From: JAWOFN01 sp046497505 [NCBI: bacterium]
Lineage (GTDB): Bacteria; Blakebacterota; Blakebacteria; Blakebacterales
NCBI GenBank assembly: GCA_046497505.1
Contig: JAWOFN010000092.1
Span: 1-25,312, forward strand
Reading direction: 5' to 3'
DNA: 25,312 nucleotides
Shown: positions 22,296-25,312 of the stretch, in pieces
Position numbering within the stretch: position 1 is the stretch's first letter
Layout: every line of letters begins with the position of its first letter
Made by a program: the position numbers and the translations under genes
The notes under the pieces: model-generated
Told to the model about the DNA's origin: nothing
Seen by the model: the letters and a program-made list of their open reading frames with translations, nothing else
Database searches by the model: none

Positions 22296-25286
22296 GTGAG
22301 CAGATCGAGACGGATGGCGGCGGTATTCCTCGCGGCGGCGGCTGTGGTCGGGGCCCTGCCATCTGGTGCAGGGGCCCAGCAGGGACCCGCGGGGATCCGG
22401 GCGATCCGGGTGGGTCCCGGGGGTGAGGTGACGGTCGAGAGGATCCGGGCGGCCACCCCGGTCATGGAGGAGGGACGCCGGCGGATGGCGGAGCTGCAGA
22501 TGGCGGGGGCCGCCTCCGGGGAGCGGTCGATCCGTTCCGGCGAGGCCTACCAGGTGGGGGATGTACGCGACTTCTGGACCATCGACTTCACCCGCACGAA
22601 GAGCTTCCCCTACAGCCAGTACCAGGTGGAGGCGGAATGCCGGGCGGTGGGGGAGTACGCCTACTATTTCGTCCAGCAGGGTGCGCGCAACCCGCTGACG
22701 GGTGCCCCCCTGAGCGTGACCGACCAGGCGGTGGAGCGCTTCGTCACCGCCTTCGAGGAGAGCACCCCCGGGAGTCCCCGCAACCCCGAGAAGGGCATCT
22801 ACGAGCACGGCACCGAGGTCTTCGGGCCGATCCCCGACGAGGACGGGGACCCGAAGATGGTCATCCTCTTCCTGAACATCCTCGACGGCGCGGTGGACCC
22901 GGACCAGGAGTACTACGGCGGCTTCTTCTACGCGGCCAACCAGTCGCAGACGGACCCGGTGGACTTCGGGGGCGGGGTGCGGCAGCGTTCGAACATGACC
23001 GAGATGCTCTACGTGGACATCTTCCCGGGGCATCCGGACAGTTCCAGCGTGCGTTCGGCCATCGCCCACGAGCTGCAGCACCTGATCCAGTGGGGTAACG
23101 ACCCGAACGAGATGACGGCGGTGAACGAGGGGCTCAGCGAGTACGCCTCCTACCTGAGCGGCTACGGGCTGCGGGAGATGGTGAACTACGTGACGCGCCC
23201 GAACGTGGACCTGCTCTCCTGGAAGGAGTACGGAAGCGCCCAGGACGACTACAGCCGCGTGGCCCTCTGGACGTACTACCTGGGCACCCGCTTCGGAAAC
23301 GACTTCATCCGGACCCTCTCCGAATCGCCGGCCTCGGGGAGGGCGGGGATCGAGGCGGCCCTGCTCTCCCACGGCGACGGTACCGACTTCCCCGGCCTCT
23401 ATCGGGACTTCCTGACCTGGCTCTACCTGGACGACGCCTCCGCCGGGGCGGTATACAGCGCCCCGCCCCTGCACCCCTGGATCGAACCCCTGGAGCACGA
23501 GAACCTCTATCCCTCCCTCCGGACGGTGACCCTCGAGCCGCGGGGTGCGGAGGTGCTGCGCTACTGGAACGGGGAGGGCCTCACGGTGGGATTCCCGGAA
23601 GGGCTGCCCGTGGGGGTGGAGGCCGCCCTGGCCATGAAGGGGGAGGGGAACAGCCGGGTGGTCCCCCTCACCGCGGGCGGTCTCACCGAACCGGGGCTGG
23701 GTACGGACTGGCGGGAGGGGGCGGTCATCTTGAGCAGCACCTCCGGCACCCGTACCCCCCCCTTCCTGGTGGAGGCGAGTTCCTCCGCGCAGGGGGACAC
23801 CGGGCTGGTGCGGTACGAGGAGGGACGGCCCAACCTCTTCGTGGGATGGGACGAGACCTGGTGGGTGGGCACCCGCTTCAAGCCGGAGGTCTACCCCGCG
23901 AGGGTGACCGGCGTCTGGGTCCACTACATACGCGGCGAGCCCGCGCGGGTGCAGGTGCGGCAGATGACCCCCGACACCGAGAACCCCGGGACCTACGTCA
24001 TCGTCGAGAGCCCGCTGGTCTTCGACGGAGTGGTGGAACCGGACTTCGAGGAGGAGGGGTGGGTCTATCTCCCTATCCGGGGGACCGGGACGTACGATGC
24101 CCCCACCGAGTTCCTGGTCTCCATGGAGGCGGGTTCGAAGCTGACCGGCTATGCCGACATAACCCGGAAGGAACGGCGAAGCTTCCTCCGCCGGGGCGGT
24201 CCGGGGGAACGTTGGGAGTACATCGCCGACATCTCCCTGGGCGGCTCCTACGTGCTGGAGGGGGACTGGATGTTCCGGGCGGAATTCGAGCACCAGGACA
24301 GCATCGCTCCCACCATCGCCCTGGGCCTGCTCCAGCATCCCCTCTTCCCGGAGCAGGCGGACATCCTCGTACTGGGTGACGAGCCCCTGCATCCGGGACG
24401 GAGCAGCGGCACCATGACCCTGGCGGGGAACTCGCCCGCCGAACTCCTCTTCCAGCGTACACTCGGACTCAACAGCCTGATCGACCCCCGGGCGACCCTG
24501 AGCGGTTCGGGCCAGCTCACCCTGGAGGCGGAGGCCTTCGACCGATACGGCGGGTTCAGTGACACCGCCCAGCTCATCCTGAGCGTGGCCTCGCTGGCAC
24601 GGGGCGGAGGCGCCAGCCTGACCTCCCTCTCCGATGCGGGGGCGGTCCTGGTGGATGTGGCCCCCGGACCCCACCCCGGTACGACCCTGGTCCTCTCACC
24701 CTACGACGAACGCCCCGCCGGGCTTCCCGGCGCACCGGCTGAGGGGGAGGGAGCACGGGATGCGCCCCTGGTCCACCTGGGGCCGGAGGGGTGGTCGGGA
24801 GGTGATGTGCGGCTTCGGGTCCCCGTCCGGGGGGGCGCTGTGGAGGGGAGCTTCCACTACCAGCGCTGGGACGGTTCGGCCTGGGTGCCGGTGCCGGGCG
24901 GGGTCGGTATCCGAGCGGGCTCCGCCGAGGGGGGCGTCCCCGGGGGAGGCTGGTATCGCCTGGCCCGGGGCAGCGCCCCTGCGGCGGCGGAAGGTCCCGC
25001 GGCGGCCGAGCTGCTGGGGAACGCTCCCAACCCCTTCAACCCCGAGACGACCATCCGCTTCCGGATCCCGGCGGAACTGGCAGCCGAACATGTACGCATG
25101 GTGGTCCTGAACACCCGGGGGCAGCGGGTGCGCACCCTGGTCGACGGCGTCATGGGAGCGGGGGAGCACCAGGTGAGCTGGCGGGGACGGAACGATGCCG
25201 GAAGGCAAGTGGCCTCGGGTATCTATCTCTACCGTCTCGAGGTCGCGGACCGTGTATACACGCGCAAGATGGTCCTGCTGCGATGA
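22296..25286 (+). CDS. Secreted zinc metalloprotease with FlgD-Ig/type-IX-like C-terminal domain
   Basis: It starts at GTG 22296, 4 nt after AGGAGG, with signal peptide RRMAAVFLAAAAVVGALPS ending AGAQ. The 996-residue protein carries HELQH (258-262, in IAHELQHLIQW) and NEGLSEYAS (E278/E282), the gluzincin layout seen in M30/immune-inhibitor-A-like secreted proteases. A long middle region (about 390-890) looks β-rich without a family I can name. Residues about 905-996 are the FlgD-Ig-type domain (NAPNPFNPETTIRFRIP, VLNTRGQRVRTLVDG, ASGIYLYRLE, TRKMVLLR), used for surface sorting or secretion in FCB-type bacteria. It lies 16 nt after the outer-membrane peptidase gene, so they form an operon. 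Confidence 0.85.
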   Translation: MSRSRRMAAVFLAAAAVVGALPSGAGAQQGPAGIRAIRVGPGGEVTVERIRAATPVMEEGRRRMAELQMAGAASGERSIRSGEAYQVGDVRDFWTIDFTRTKSFPYSQYQVEAECRAVGEYAYYFVQQGARNPLTGAPLSVTDQAVERFVTAFEESTPGSPRNPEKGIYEHGTEVFGPIPDEDGDPKMVILFLNILDGAVDPDQEYYGGFFYAANQSQTDPVDFGGGVRQRSNMTEMLYVDIFPGHPDSSSVRSAIAHELQHLIQWGNDPNEMTAVNEGLSEYASYLSGYGLREMVNYVTRPNVDLLSWKEYGSAQDDYSRVALWTYYLGTRFGNDFIRTLSESPASGRAGIEAALLSHGDGTDFPGLYRDFLTWLYLDDASAGAVYSAPPLHPWIEPLEHENLYPSLRTVTLEPRGAEVLRYWNGEGLTVGFPEGLPVGVEAALAMKGEGNSRVVPLTAGGLTEPGLGTDWREGAVILSSTSGTRTPPFLVEASSSAQGDTGLVRYEEGRPNLFVGWDETWWVGTRFKPEVYPARVTGVWVHYIRGEPARVQVRQMTPDTENPGTYVIVESPLVFDGVVEPDFEEEGWVYLPIRGTGTYDAPTEFLVSMEAGSKLTGYADITRKERRSFLRRGGPGERWEYIADISLGGSYVLEGDWMFRAEFEHQDSIAPTIALGLLQHPLFPEQADILVLGDEPLHPGRSSGTMTLAGNSPAELLFQRTLGLNSLIDPRATLSGSGQLTLEAEAFDRYGGFSDTAQLILSVASLARGGGASLTSLSDAGAVLVDVAPGPHPGTTLVLSPYDERPAGLPGAPAEGEGARDAPLVHLGPEGWSGGDVRLRVPVRGGAVEGSFHYQRWDGSAWVPVPGGVGIRAGSAEGGVPGGGWYRLARGSAPAAAEGPAAAELLGNAPNPFNPETTIRFRIPAELAAEHVRMVVLNTRGQRVRTLVDGVMGAGEHQVSWRGRNDAGRQVASGIYLYRLEVADRVYTRKMVLLR

Positions 25287-25297
25287 GGGAGCATACG

Positions 25298-25312
25298 GTG
25301 AAGGACTCGATG
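25298..25312 (+). CDS. Start of a further gene, truncated by window end
   Basis: GTG 25298 lies 7 nt after GAGGGA (25285-25290) and opens a frame reading MKDSM to the window edge, 11 nt downstream of the protease stop. The spacing and Shine-Dalgarno suggest the next gene of the same operon. Nothing can be said about its product. Confidence 0.35.

Noticed and set aside
1-25312. CRISPR array, insertion sequence, prophage or toxin-antitoxin/defence locus
   Set aside because: No regularly spaced repeats, transposase or integrase motifs, terminal inverted repeats of a mobile element or recognisable defence proteins were seen. The lone tRNA gene has no integrase or attachment duplication beside it.

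Overview
This is a gene-dense, very GC-rich bacterial chromosome segment. The lineage looks like a Gram-negative phylum of or near the FCB group (Gemmatimonadota, Eisenbacteria, Krumholzibacteriota or Latescibacterota type). Four things point there: a secreted protease ending in a FlgD-Ig/type-IX-like C-terminal domain (NPFNPET...SGIYLYRLE), a DUF4296-like lipoprotein, a PadR plus ADOP-permease pair, and an outer-membrane protein with a peptidase head and a β-barrel tail. This assignment is inference; the window has no rRNA or phylogenetic marker that settles it.

Region 1 (1-8337) is a tight housekeeping operon on the + strand: a partial coiled-coil gene (ZapA-like tail?), ymdB-type phosphoesterase, folD, xseA, xseB, ispA (polyprenyl diphosphate synthase), dxs, nadK, a six-TPR protein and a small membrane protein. 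Five successive genes overlap by stop/start (ATGA or TGATG), so they are probably translationally coupled. They serve one-carbon metabolism, DNA repair, isoprenoid precursor supply and NADP synthesis.

Region 2 (8338-13739) holds metabolic genes: a FadD-type acyl-CoA ligase with its own likely promoter, an NhaC-type antiporter, a YbaK/ProX-type aminoacyl-tRNA deacylase, and (- strand) a glutaryl-CoA-dehydrogenase-like acyl-CoA dehydrogenase. Between ligase and antiporter lies a 90-codon remnant of an M19 membrane dipeptidase: a signal peptide joined directly to the last ~75 residues of the enzyme.

Region 3 (13740-17400) is a decay zone. It has a mosaic remnant of a BNR/sortilin-type secreted β-propeller protein that still carries its 3' terminator, an intact padR regulator, and an ADOP-family permease broken by an out-of-frame internal deletion. 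It ends in a 13-bp hairpin and a tRNA-Ala(GGC) gene on the - strand.

Region 4 (17400-25312) is an envelope/secretome block: a GH99-like lipoprotein with one altered catalytic-motif residue, a small DUF4296-like lipoprotein (- strand), a peptidase/β-propeller/β-barrel outer-membrane protein, a secreted HEXXH metalloprotease with a C-terminal sorting-type domain, and the first codons of a further gene.

I see no CRISPR array, insertion sequence, prophage or recognisable defence system. The most notable signal is the clustering of three genes (M19, BNR, ADOP) that have lost internal segments but kept both ends, within 7 kb of otherwise intact genes.
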